Under the pieces are notes generated by a model. That model was not told where the DNA came from. It did not search any database and saw only the letters and a list, made by a program, of their open reading frames with translations. From Nitrospira sp. BO4 (GTDB taxonomy: Bacteria; Nitrospirota; Nitrospiria; Nitrospirales; Nitrospiraceae), in NCBI GenBank assembly GCA_030144965.1, contig JAMPUU010000001.1, positions 1-35,392 of the forward strand: 35,392 nt of DNA, in the 5' to 3' direction. The position numbers were made by a program, and so were the translations under genes. Of this stretch, positions 23,304-30,431 are shown piece after piece (position 1 is the stretch's first letter; the number at the start of each line of letters is the position of its first letter).

Positions 23304-23858
23304 ATGGTTTGGATAAAGAAAGATCAATCCGCTATTTCCAGGCGACTATTTGAGATGGTCTTATCCGGAACTTCCTATTCGGAGGCGGCGACGACGTTTG
23401 GGATGTCAACGGAAAACTGTAGGAAACGGTTCTTTCGATTGGCACGCCTGGCGGTTCGCAGGCGTGCACCGGCTCATCGACACGAACCACCATTCAACGT
23501 GCAGCGTGTGACGGTGATGCGACAACACAAAGACGACTGGCTACGAGCCTATGACCAAGCATGGGCACCCCTGTCATTGTCTGAGTGTCAACAGCCAGAA
23601 ACGGTTTCGATCTCTCAACTGAAGTTGAGCTACCAGACAGAAGCCTGCCTCAGACATGCTGGCATCATCACACTGGCTGATCTCCTCCAGACGACCGAAC
23701 AGCACCTCTTGATCAATAAGGGGTGCGGAGAACAGACGCTGGGTGAAATTCGGGCACTGCTGACCCGCCTCGGACTGGCATTCAAGCCAACTGAAGGCCC
23801 CATCAGACCTCTCTCGTCAGGTCACTCAAGATATCGCGCGCAGCGTAATCAGATTTAA
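23304..23858 (+). CDS. HTH plus RNA polymerase alpha-CTD-like DNA-binding protein
   Basis: The start at 23304 has GAGG six bases upstream; a longer frame begins at 23214. Residues 8-50 (SAISRRLFEMVLSGTSYSEA, ATTFGMSTENCRKRFFRLAR) look like a sigma-70 region 4-type helix-turn-helix. Residues 103-162 (ISQLKLSYQTEACLRHAGII, TLADLLQTTEQHLLINKGCG, EQTLGEIRALLTRLGLAFKP) match the helix-hairpin-helix fold of the RNA polymerase alpha C-terminal domain (S.R..N.L...GI.T..DL...TE..LL...N.G..SL.EI...L...GL). I infer a DNA-binding regulator. A decayed copy of its end lies at 18996-19100. Its targets are unknown. Confidence 0.75.
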   Translation: MVWIKKDQSAISRRLFEMVLSGTSYSEAATTFGMSTENCRKRFFRLARLAVRRRAPAHRHEPPFNVQRVTVMRQHKDDWLRAYDQAWAPLSLSECQQPETVSISQLKLSYQTEACLRHAGIITLADLLQTTEQHLLINKGCGEQTLGEIRALLTRLGLAFKPTEGPIRPLSSGHSRYRAQRNQI

Positions 23859-23964
23859 TCTTCTTTGGTCGTCTATTAAGCCGACCACTTCCCTGCATGG
23901 ATGGGGGCGACGGGCGGCCTCGACGCTTGACACTTCTCTGTGATCCTTGATAGATGGCGTGACG

Positions 23965-24531
23965 ATGGCTAGCAACGGCCGGAAAATGATTCCATATAGT
24001 AACGAGGTGATGGAATCAATGTTCGCACGGGTGGCCGAGATCATGTTGGAACAAGGCCTTGTGGAACCTCAAGAAGATGTGGAAGCCTTTGCCGCTGACG
24101 TGATGAGTATTCTGCAGGCTCAAGGTCATGTGGACGCCAATGGCGATATTGTGTCGGGCAAATTCATCCTACTTCCTTCCCAAAGCCCTGAGGTCTCGTT
24201 ATTACTTGTGTCACCGTTGCCCGCAGATCCCTATGATGATGAGCTTCGGCGGAAACCGTCACCCATTCAATTTGGTCGGACAGCGAGCGACCAAATCGTG
24301 CTCCCAAGTCGAACGATCCTCACGATCATCGAAGAGCTGGCGACTAATCCCGTCGCACCTGAAGAATTGCAGGCTTTATCCTTGAACTTTTCTCGCTGTG
24401 CTCAACCGTTTCAAGATATCGTGTTGCCCCCTGAGGCAGAAACCGTCGCGTTCCCAACTGAGGAGCAAGACGTTGTTGAAGCCCTCGTGTCGGGGTTTAT
24501 TCTCACAGTGAATCTTGAGACAAACTCTTGA
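23965..24531 (+). CDS. Hypothetical protein, 188 aa
   Basis: The first ATG of the frame is at 23965; there is no clear ribosome site. The N-terminal third is helical (VMESMFARVAEIMLEQGLVE, PQEDVEAFAADVMSILQAQG) and the C-terminal part is acidic and mixed (SRTILTIIEELATNPVAPEE, LQALSLNFSRCAQPFQDIVL). There is no signal peptide or membrane helix. I recognise no family. It is immediately followed by the broken DedA copy. Confidence 0.55.
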   Translation: MASNGRKMIPYSNEVMESMFARVAEIMLEQGLVEPQEDVEAFAADVMSILQAQGHVDANGDIVSGKFILLPSQSPEVSLLLVSPLPADPYDDELRRKPSPIQFGRTASDQIVLPSRTILTIIEELATNPVAPEELQALSLNFSRCAQPFQDIVLPPEAETVAFPTEEQDVVEALVSGFILTVNLETNS

Positions 24532-24540
24532 CGCGATGCC

Positions 24541-25108
24541 ATGGATGCCCTCTTAAACTGGATCCCAGCATATGGCTATCCTGCTCTCTTTATCTTGCTC
24601 ATGCTGGGCCTTGTGGGATTGCCAATTCCCGATGAAACCTTGCTCGCCTTTTCTGGGTACCTCATTTTCACAAATCAGCTCGCGCCGGTGCCAACAATGG
24701 CCACCGCGTTTCTCGGAAGCATCTGCGGAATCACCATCAGCTATGGCATCGGGCGTTGTCTGGGGCTGTATGTCGTCCGTACGGTTGGCTGGAGATTGGG
24801 GATTGGGTCTGAGGACTTGAACAAAGTGAACGCCTGGTATGTGCGGTGGGGGAAATATGCTCTCTTCTTCGGCTACTTCGTGCCAGGCGTTCGCCATCTC
24901 GTGGCCCTCATAGCGGGATCATCGAAGTTGCCGTTGACGATCTTTATGACTCATGCGGGCGGTGACGTTTCTCGGGTTGGGCTATGGGTTAGGGGAAACA
25001 TGGGCGCAGTCATCCGCCACAGTTCAACAGGGTCTCGCAGTCGCTGGTGGTATTGTCGTGGTGGTTCTCATCGGACTCCTCGTCGTTCGGATGAAAAACT
25101 ATCCATGA
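24541..25108 (+). pseudogene. Second DedA gene, frameshifted by a 20-bp deletion
   Basis: The first 136 or so residues follow the 15966 protein closely (MDALLNWIPAYGYPALFILL, GLPIPDETLLAFSGYLIF, KYALFFGYFVPGVRHL, GSSKLPLTIFM). After TTTATG the sequence has 16 bases where the other copy has 36, so the frame is lost. Beyond it the correct frame resumes as TFLGLGYGLGETWAQSSATV, QQGLAVAGGIVVVVLIGLLV, VRMKNYP, stopping at 25106-25108. The reading frame as it stands runs on to 25140 with a nonsense tail. The conserved PFAYTGALLW segment is the part removed. Confidence 0.9.
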
Positions 25109-25127
25109 TGGCCAAGATGGACATGCT

Positions 25128-25172
25128 AAGCCCTTCCTGAAGCCTCTTCCAGACACATCACGCATCCCATGG
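25128..25172 (+). pseudogene. Fragment of the RIPW small basic protein family
   Basis: The frame reads KPFLKPLPDTSRIPW, matching SLKQPPDTGRIPWLP of the 30244 gene and KHPPSTTSIPWLP of the 31272 gene. No start codon is in frame, and the C-terminal PRIGTD block is missing. ATGGCCAAG, which overlaps the DedA stop, could be its lost start. Confidence 0.4.
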
Positions 25173-25275
25173 TTTACCCACGAGGCTAATAGTGAGGTCA
25201 GACTCGGTGCTGGTCGTGTAATCTATGATGATCCGAGTCATACTGTTGGAGTAATTAGAGGAGGGAAGAGGGATT

Positions 25276-25437
25276 ATGGCATTACCCACGCATTTTTGTT
25301 TCCTCTGTAAGGTCAAGCATGACGCTGGCTTGTGGTACCATCGCAATATTGGTGAACACACAGTATATGCTTGTGACACTAAACACGATGCGCTACCGGC
25401 AGATCAAAAGGGCCACTGGCTGCATATTGATTCATAA
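25276..25437 (+). CDS. Small Cys/His-rich protein, 53 aa
   Basis: GAAGAGGG lies ahead of the ATG. The product is MALPTHFCFLCKVKHDAGLW, YHRNIGEHTVYACDTKHDAL, PADQKGHWLHIDS. CFLC and a later Cys (C33) with nearby His residues suggest a small zinc-binding fold. The role is unknown. It lies inside the extra DNA that separates DedA from the 267-bp element in the second copy of that arrangement. Confidence 0.55.
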   Translation: MALPTHFCFLCKVKHDAGLWYHRNIGEHTVYACDTKHDALPADQKGHWLHIDS

Positions 25438-25460
25438 CGGACGATCACCCGAGGGTCTAG

Positions 25461-25760
25461 CTACCCCCCGCAAGACCCGCACGAACGCCTCGTCGCTTTG
25501 CTCTTGAGTGTGGCCTCACTGGTTTGTACCTGGGAATTGATAATTGTTTTCGCCGTGAGCAGAGCGGCCACTCTAGCTTCATTGGCAGAATGAAAGGTGC
25601 CGTCAGCACAACCTTTCGTCGAGGGGCATGTTGAGGAATCAAGCTTGGTAATGACATATTCACAAATCCACGTCCCATCCTCTTGGTGGCCAGGGGTTAA
25701 CACAATCTGACGGCCCTGATAGTTTTCCAGTATTGGGCATCCGTTAGCATCGCAACCCAT
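25461..25760 (-). CDS. YKG-type small protein, Cys-rich, 99 aa
   Basis: AGGAGG precedes the ATG. The core ENYQGRQIVLTPGHQEDGTW, ICEYVITKLD, FHSANEARVAALLTAKTIIN follows the pattern Y(K/Q)G..I...P.....W...(Y/F).I...(...)F.(S/T).(D/N)EA......G..II seen in the 28815, 29096 and 29743 genes. In addition it has Cys pairs (CDANGC, CPSTKGC, CGSCGG) that the others lack. It is a soluble single-domain protein of unknown function. A 7-bp inverted repeat lies about 70 bases upstream. Confidence 0.65.
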   Translation of the reverse strand: MGCDANGCPILENYQGRQIVLTPGHQEDGTWICEYVITKLDSSTCPSTKGCADGTFHSANEARVAALLTAKTIINSQVQTSEATLKSKATRRSCGSCGG

Positions 25761-25829
25761 GAGCTGTCCTCCTTATCGGCTTACTGAAACACAATCCATC
25801 TGCCGTATGTGTTCCCGGAGATCACTTCT

Positions 25830-25849
25830 CACGCTAAGACGATAGCGTG
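25830..25849. promoter_or_regulatory. CACGCTA-N6-TAGCGTG inverted repeat
   Basis: A perfect 7-bp dyad with a 6-base spacer lies about 70 bases upstream of the minus-strand start at 25760. It could be a regulator site or a hairpin in the leader. Confidence 0.35.
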
Positions 25850-25954
25850 GAAATGCCTTTCCTTCAGCAAGGTCTCTCCCTCAGTGCCGACTGATAAACC
25901 CCTCACCAATCGTTGAGGTGTATCTGAAAGACAGCTATTCCACGAAACCCCCCA

Positions 25955-26221
25955 TGATCGGCTGACCAACCACCGGCACAAGCTTGGGTTCCCATATTGC
26001 GTTTGTGCTATCAGGACAACAGGACGAGCAGCAACCCTTGGGCCAGCTCCCCGTTACTAAAAGAGGACCGACTTCCTATTCACGTGCCACCCCTCCGACG
26101 TAGATTAGTCCCGAAAAGACGTGGGGACGAACCGGTCGGTTCCCGCGTGAGTGCCGACGGCTCTGCGGAACGCCTCGATAAACCTATGTACCCTCGCGGC
26201 TTCCAGCATACAATTCAGCTG
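25955..26221. repeat. 267-bp repeated element, copy 2
   Basis: This is the same length and boundaries as 16974-17240 (TGATCGGC to CAATTCAGCTG), at about 85 per cent identity by eye. The frame corresponding to the IGAPPPATSLGSHIAFVL reading of copy 1 has stop codons here, while the LRLCY frame is open (98 codons from 25997). Its right edge coincides with the end of a short lipoprotein-like frame. It lies 847 bases after the broken DedA; copy 1 lies 417 bases after the intact DedA. Confidence 0.7.
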
Positions 26222-26316
26222 ACCGCCGGCCGAGGAGTGCGTGACACTTCTTGTTCAAGCGCGCATCCTGTGACCAGTGCCGTTAGCGCATAGAGGATAA
26301 AAGGAGAAACTTTCAT
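26215..26316 (-). pseudogene. Lipoprotein N-terminal fragment
   Basis: The minus strand reads MKVSPFILYALTALVTGCAL then EQEVSRTPRPAVS before a stop. This is a good lipoprotein signal with lipobox LVTGC, ending at the edge of the 267-bp element, so the gene may have been cut by it. No ribosome site is seen. Low certainty. Confidence 0.35.
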
Positions 26317-26620
26317 GAGGAGCCAGGCTATTTAGCCCAGATAGCTGGACACTGGTGCATTCACTGGAACCACAATAACTCTCGATCGATGAACTTCATG
26401 CGTATCGGCAAGTAATTTGCTTCGGGTGCCTCTGCATCCGGTGCATTCGAGGAGTCCTGCTTGCACCTATGAGGGAGAGCCCCAGTTGGGTAGCAGCTGC
26501 GAGGAGTTGATACTCCGTTCAGCATACGAAAGACCGGTGATTCCTCGTCGTACTGGAGAAACGTTATGGTATCAGTCGCTACGAAGCTCTAGAAGAATAG
26601 GTTTACTAGGGAGGTGCACG
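26317..26620. other. Non-coding stretch
   Basis: I see no believable gene. It contains an imperfect dyad around 26326-26350 (CCAGGCTAT with ATAGCTGG). The next gene starts at 26621. Confidence 0.4.
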
Positions 26621-26794
26621 ATGACCACGACTCAAGCGGCTGAACTCCGAGTCAAGTGGAAACAGCAGAGTCATCCTTCTAAGTGCGAACATTTGAACCT
26701 AGAATTGGAATGGAGTGAGGGCGGTTATCGGACTGGCAATTACAGTTGCATTGTATGTGGAGAGAACGTGGTGAAAGTCTGCGGACAGTCATGA
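26621..26794 (+). CDS. Small Cys-containing protein, 57 aa
   Basis: GGGAGG lies ahead of the ATG at 26621. The product MTTTQAAELRVKWKQQSHPS is followed by KCEHLNLELEWSEGGYRTGN, YSCIVCGENVVKVCGQS. The CEH...GGY.TG.Y.C..CG pattern (Cys at about 22, 43, 46 and 54) suggests a small zinc ribbon. I do not recall a function for this family. It stands alone. Confidence 0.6.
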   Translation: MTTTQAAELRVKWKQQSHPSKCEHLNLELEWSEGGYRTGNYSCIVCGENVVKVCGQS

Positions 26795-26966
26795 GACTGG
26801 AGTCTGCTTTTAACCCGGGGATGTTCAGTTAGTTGTGGCCCTCTGCTCGAGAGAATGGTATGGGGTTAGCAGGATTTTTCCCGGCGAGCTTCTTGGGTAT
26901 GGGCGTCATGGTCGCTTTTCCCTTGGGTTGTAGCACTCGCCAGTCCTCCTTACCAAAATTTGCCAT

Positions 26967-27161
26967 CTAGCAAATCCTTATTGAGGGGGGTATTGAGATT
27001 GTCCCCGCTTTACGAATACAAATGGGATGGACTGTGCTCTTCAGTTTCGTGACGTAGTAATCAAGAACCTGGCACTCGACCTCAGATAATTCGTCCGTCT
27101 GGAGAGCGAGGCTCATGAGCCGTTCCGACATTTTCACGAAATCTTTTACTTCCTGTCTCAT
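26967..27161 (-). CDS. Small hypothetical protein, 64 aa
   Basis: The product MRQEVKDFVKMSERLMSLAL, QTDELSEVECQVLDYYVTKL, KSTVHPICIRKAGTISIPPS is helical for the first 40 residues. The phrase 'F...SE.L.S.......LSE.E...L.YYV..L' looks like a conserved small protein with two helices. The last 20 residues look less natural. The ribosome site is weak. Confidence 0.45.
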   Translation of the reverse strand: MRQEVKDFVKMSERLMSLALQTDELSEVECQVLDYYVTKLKSTVHPICIRKAGTISIPPSIRIC

Positions 27162-27227
27162 GATTTCATGCTACCTGTCACATGGGATTTCCAATCTCGC
27201 GAGCCCATCTGCGCTATTTTGATCGGT

Positions 27228-27494
27228 CTACGGAATAAGACTTGAACCGTCGCTCGAAAGGGGTGGGGTATGAATTCTCACAAGATGGAAGAGGCCATTC
27301 GGCACCATGGCGTTCGCCTTGTTAAGCGCCTCTTCCGGGAAGGCCGCCACATATGCGCTTTTCGTCAGAATATCGATGACGACATACTGTCCACTATAGT
27401 GTTGTTCGTAATCGGCTTGGAACCGTTCCTCATAGATCTGCTCGCCTCTCTCGGCAATGATCTGGTCGCTTGAGTAATGGGTTCTGGCTATCAT
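27228..27494 (-). CDS. Conserved hypothetical protein, 88 aa
   Basis: The core reads RGEQIYEERFQADYEQHYSG, QYVVIDILTKSAYVAAFPEE, ALNKANAMVPNGLFHLVRIH. I recall many bacterial small proteins with IYE..I....E..H.GK(F/Y)VVIDI.TG.Y........A......(P/N)..L...R(I/V)G; their function is unknown. The start is unsure: ATG at 27494 or GTG at 27527; neither has a strong ribosome site. Confidence 0.65.
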   Translation of the reverse strand: MIARTHYSSDQIIAERGEQIYEERFQADYEQHYSGQYVVIDILTKSAYVAAFPEEALNKANAMVPNGLFHLVRIHTPPLSSDGSSLIP

Positions 27495-27636
27495 GACTTC
27501 ATGTTGATCGTCTCGCGGTTCTTTCACGACTCAGATTATCCCTAGGTGGGGAATTACGTAAAACAAGATGGCTTTCAACTGCGAGAGGCGAGAGCTAGGC
27601 CCATTGAACGTGACTCAGGCGTTCCCTCACCGCGAC

Positions 27637-28203
27637 TTAGATGCTAGTCCACCCCTCGTGCGTGCGAAGCAAGGCTCGAGGATGAGCCTTCATGATGTCG
27701 AACATGTCTGTTTCCAAGCTCTGGACTGAGGCATAGCAGCATAGGGCGATCATTGGAGAAGCAGCAATGAGCGTAGTGGCATGACGCTCGTAGCGCATAA
27801 AGGCCTGGCGAAATTCGCTCGATGTAAATGGCCCTGGGCCGCCCACTATGCGAACACCCGCATAGCCGAGCTGACTAGCCAGAGCCGGTAAGTCGGCCAG
27901 CCGATCCAGGGAATCATCCACGTCGAAGGTGCCAACACCATACCAGTCCTCCGCAGACGAAATGTACAGCTGCTTCGTGGCTTGCAGCGCCGGACCGTTC
28001 AGGTCGTGATTGGACAGTTCATCAAGCGCTAACGGGATGGTCAACGGTGGGGGAAGAATCCAGAGACACAACTCATCTTCGGCGAGTCCTGCACTCAGAA
28101 AAGTTGCTGTGACCTGTAACAATTCTGTGGGCTGCCGATAAAACATACACAGATGCGATCCCAACGGGATGTCATGGGTGCCACGAATTCCACTTGTCGG
28201 CAT
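27637..28203 (-). CDS. MEDS domain-containing protein
   Basis: The 188-aa product opens GTHDIPLGSHLCMFYRQPTE, LLQVTATFLSAGLAEDELCL, WILPPP, the usual start of a MEDS (methanogen/methylotroph DcmR sensory, PF14417) domain: H.C.FY.....L.......FL..GL...E.C.W. The rest (YISSAEDWYGVGTFDVDDSL, GYAGVRIVGGPGPFTSSEFR, MIALCCYASVQSLETDMFDI) completes the Rossmann-like sensor fold. No kinase or HTH domain is attached, so it is a stand-alone sensor, possibly a hydrocarbon or redox ligand binder. A fragment of a paralog is at 18336. AGGAGG lies upstream of its ATG (TAGGAGGTAGTACC). Confidence 0.85.
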   Translation of the reverse strand: MPTSGIRGTHDIPLGSHLCMFYRQPTELLQVTATFLSAGLAEDELCLWILPPPLTIPLALDELSNHDLNGPALQATKQLYISSAEDWYGVGTFDVDDSLDRLADLPALASQLGYAGVRIVGGPGPFTSSEFRQAFMRYERHATTLIAASPMIALCCYASVQSLETDMFDIMKAHPRALLRTHEGWTSI

Positions 28204-28512
28204 GGTACTACCTCCTAGTCACTTCCTGGACGCTCTGATTCCTGAGTTGGATGGCAGAGAAGCAATGGAGGACCCCAGAATGAGTAAGTTCGTTCGTTCG
28301 GCCATCGAGTGGCTCTCTTGTGTGTCCTTGGCGTGAGGAGCTTGCGCAGAGGAGAGGATGCGATGGGAGTGGCCGCCATCGGGCACCACCTCTCACAAGG
28401 TGTCGGCGGTAGGCATTCCATGATCCGACGGCAAGTTGTTGGTTTTATCATAGGTGAAGAAGCCTAGGACTATTCTAGTAGGCTGTCAACCTGGGTTGAT
28501 GCACTATTATTG

Positions 28513-28697
28513 CTAGGACGGGCAGCAAGGCTCTAAGTCTGCCAAAGCCATCTTCCAATACTGCTCGGGATGCTGCTGCGGGCTATCGAAGGTCACCCCC
28601 CACCATAAAGGCGATTCAGACTATTGGGCAAGCCTTCGCAGACCTGGTTCAGTGATTCAACCGGGAGTTTGCTATAACTGTGGACAAAGTGCGGTTC
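28513..28697 (-). pseudogene. Small coding-like region with G-run frameshift
   Basis: One minus-strand frame reads PHFVHSYSKLPVESLNQVCE, GLPNSLNRLYGGG and stops; the next frame continues GVTFDSPQQHPEQYWKMALA, DLEPCCPS to a TAG at 28513-28515. The switch point is a run of six Gs (about 28597-28602). Seven Gs (or four) would join the two into one protein. No ATG with a ribosome site is visible at the 5' end. It may be a relic or a length-variable G-tract. Confidence 0.4.
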
Positions 28698-28814
28698 TCA
28701 CCTCTTATCGGATACCAGACTGAACAACCGAGTGGAGATTACACTACCAATAGCCCAAAGTTCTTCCCAATATTATCCTATCTGCCAGCCTCGACGTTCG
28801 AGCAGGCAGTATAG

Positions 28815-29030
28815 CTAGATACAGCTGGCATCTATTATGTGCTGCCCAATGTGAATTCCTTTCGCATGGGCCTCGTCTTCTGTTTGTTCTGGTGCTCCGA
28901 TGGTCTCAACCACCTGTGGGTCATCTTCCTCATGAGAGGGTGCTGGCCAGATCGTTGTTTCAATCAGCCACGTGTGGCCAACGTGTCGTACTGTGCTGAC
29001 AATCTTTCTGCCCTTGTAGGTGGTTTCCAT
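28815..29030 (-). CDS. YKG-type small protein, 71 aa
   Basis: The product reads METTYKGRKIVSTVRHVGHT, WLIETTIWPAPSHEEDDPQV, VETIGAPEQTEDEAHAKGIH, IGQHIIDASCI. It has the TYKG..I opening, a central W and the closing (T)EDEA....G..IID that it shares with 29096 and 29743. It is the last gene of a four-gene minus-strand run that includes IHF-alpha. GAAGAG before the ATG is a modest ribosome site. The function is unknown. Confidence 0.65.
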   Translation of the reverse strand: METTYKGRKIVSTVRHVGHTWLIETTIWPAPSHEEDDPQVVETIGAPEQTEDEAHAKGIHIGQHIIDASCI

Positions 29031-29095
29031 GGTTACTCTTCAGCAGATCCTTAATCGCCTCCTCAACCCACAGCGTCTCCAGCGAACCGGCTGAG

Positions 29096-29332
29096 TTATC
29101 CGACCGATAGACCGGGAAACTCGCCGTCAATGATCCGTTGGCCAAGGGCAATGCAGTGAGCTGTGGCTTCCTCCTCCGTCGCAAACTCATCGGCTGTATA
29201 GAACTTTTTGCTTTTCTCCCTGTTTGGAGCGGACGACGAAATAAAAAGCTTCACACTCCACCTATCGGTATCCGCTAGATGCTCGGGTGCGGGTCGAATG
29301 GTGAAGCCTTTATAGGATACTGTGCGGCTCAT
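29096..29332 (-). CDS. YKG-type small protein, 78 aa
   Basis: AAGG precedes the ATG. The product MSRTVSYKGFTIRPAPEHLA, DTDRWSVKLFISSSAPNREK, SKKFYTADEFATEEEATAHC, IALGQRIIDGEFPGLSVG aligns along its length with the 29743 protein (MSR.VSYKG..IRPAP.HL, W...LFIS.S..N.E.S..F, EA...C...G..IIDG..PG.SVG). It is soluble, alpha/beta, with no known function. It starts 20 bases after the IHF gene ends. Confidence 0.75.
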   Translation of the reverse strand: MSRTVSYKGFTIRPAPEHLADTDRWSVKLFISSSAPNREKSKKFYTADEFATEEEATAHCIALGQRIIDGEFPGLSVG

Positions 29333-29352
29333 GTCGATTGACCTTGAGCATG

Positions 29353-29664
29353 TCAGTGAATGGAACGGCTAACTCGGCATTCTGCCAATGTAGAGTTTAC
29401 CGCCGCTTTGAAGGGGAGACTCGCATGAAAGGTCACGGCTCGGCGGGCCGAGACCATCATCGCTTCGCCTGTTCGAGGATTCCGTCCAGGGCGAGCGTGC
29501 TTATTTCGGACCGTAAACTTACCAAAGCCCGAGATGATTATCGGTTCACCTGCCTGAAGGGTGGTCTTGAGAAGGCTCAGAATCCATTCCAACACTTCAG
29601 CGGCTTCGTCCTTCGAGATGTCCGCGTGCTGCTCAATTCGCCTGGCAATATCCTTCTTTACCAT
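29353..29664 (-). CDS. HU/IHF family DNA-bending protein (IHF-alpha-like)
   Basis: AAGGAG lies ahead of the ATG. The 103-aa product has the family layout: dimerisation helices VKKDIARRIEQHADISKDEA, AEVLEWILSLLKTTLQAGEP; the IIISGFGKFTVRNKHARPGR signature (GFG.F.v..r..R.GRNP.tGe) and NPRTGEAMMVSARRAVTFHA, SLPFKAAVN. The R-x-G-R-N-P-R-T-G arm that intercalates with Pro into the minor groove is present. It bends DNA in the nucleoid. Its unusual context is between two small YKG-type genes, not in an IHF operon with pheT. Confidence 0.92.
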   Translation of the reverse strand: MVKKDIARRIEQHADISKDEAAEVLEWILSLLKTTLQAGEPIIISGFGKFTVRNKHARPGRNPRTGEAMMVSARRAVTFHASLPFKAAVNSTLAECRVSRSIH

Positions 29665-29742
29665 GCCCTATGGCTTCTCCTTGGGCAGAAGACCCTTCTT
29701 CTCGAGAACCCTAATCAAATCCTGCCTGCTTTCCCCTGTGCG

Positions 29743-29979
29743 CTATCCAACCGATTCGCCAGGAACTTGGCCATCAATGATCAGTTTGCCGTAGTCAATA
29801 CACATGATCTCGGCCTCGTCCTTCGTCACATACGCCTCGTCTTTGGAAAAATGATGAGAGTGCTCTTTGTTCGCAGTGGACCATGAAATGAACAGGTTCA
29901 ATCCCCACAGGCCGCTCTCCACGAGATGCTGAGGGGCAGGCCGAATGATGTAGCCTTTATAGGATACTGAACGGCTCAT
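29743..29979 (-). CDS. YKG-type small protein, 78 aa (first of the run)
   Basis: AAGGA lies upstream of the ATG. The product MSRSVSYKGYIIRPAPQHLV, ESGLWGLNLFISWSTANKEH, SHHFSKDEAYVTKDEAEIMC, IDYGKLIIDGQVPGESVG is a close paralog of the 29096 protein. It precedes the IHF gene by 78 bases in the same direction. The family looks like a small barrel with an alpha-helix (EA...C...G..IIDG). Confidence 0.75.
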   Translation of the reverse strand: MSRSVSYKGYIIRPAPQHLVESGLWGLNLFISWSTANKEHSHHFSKDEAYVTKDEAEIMCIDYGKLIIDGQVPGESVG

Positions 29980-30010
29980 CTCCGTAGTCCTTGGAATCCG
30001 CTAGTATAGA

Positions 30011-30050
30011 GTGGCGTATTGTAGGAGAGTCATCACTTGAGGCGCAAGGA
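30011..30050. repeat. Intergenic repeat GTATTGTA-N-GCGCAAGGAG, copy A
   Basis: GTGGCGTATTGTAGGAGAGT is followed by TGAGGCGCAAGGAG. The same pair of blocks occurs at 32401-32440. It lies 30 bases upstream of the minus-strand start at 29979 and within the upstream DNA of the plus-strand gene at 30244. Confidence 0.45.
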
Positions 30051-30243
30051 GCTGTCATTAGTCCCGAAGGTTATTGAGGGTATATGTAAGCCCATCAGAC
30101 GTGGATTGGTTCGAGTTTCCCGAAGGCGTTGTAAGAGGGTAATGTACGCATATCTACCATACGAACAACTCCTAAAGTTCATTAGGCAGCCGAGAATGAT
30201 AAAATGTGTGATGCACTCCTTAAAGCATTCCAAGGCCCGTTCT

Positions 30244-30387
30244 ATGACCAACCAGAAAGGAAAGAGTTGCAGGAAGGTAAACCGCTACAATTCTTCTTTT
30301 GAGCCAAAGGCTTCACTCAAGCAACCTCCAGACACCGGGCGCATCCCGTGGTTGCCACTCACCCCCAGAATCGGCACGGACGCCTAG
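30244..30387 (+). CDS. Small basic protein, 47 aa (RIPW family)
   Basis: From the ATG at 30244 (AAGG upstream) the product reads MTNQKGKSCRKVNRYNSSFE, PKASLKQPPDTGRIPWLPLT, PRIGTDA. It matches the 31272 protein (KGKS..K...Y, LKHPPSTTSIPWLPSTPKIGTDG): basic N-terminal half, then PP.T..IPWLP.TP.IGTD at the C-terminus. DNA just after both stops also matches (AGTCGGCTTATCCT). The function is unknown. A longer in-frame reading from 30037 has no support. Confidence 0.5.
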   Translation: MTNQKGKSCRKVNRYNSSFEPKASLKQPPDTGRIPWLPLTPRIGTDA

Positions 30388-30431
30388 CGAGTCGGCTTAT
30401 CCTTGAGCCTTGTCCGTACCCGCCTGTGTCA

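Noticed and set aside
29338..29886. 182-aa plus-strand open frame opposite the IHF gene
   Set aside because: It is antisense to IHF-alpha and the 29743 gene and carries no family motif.
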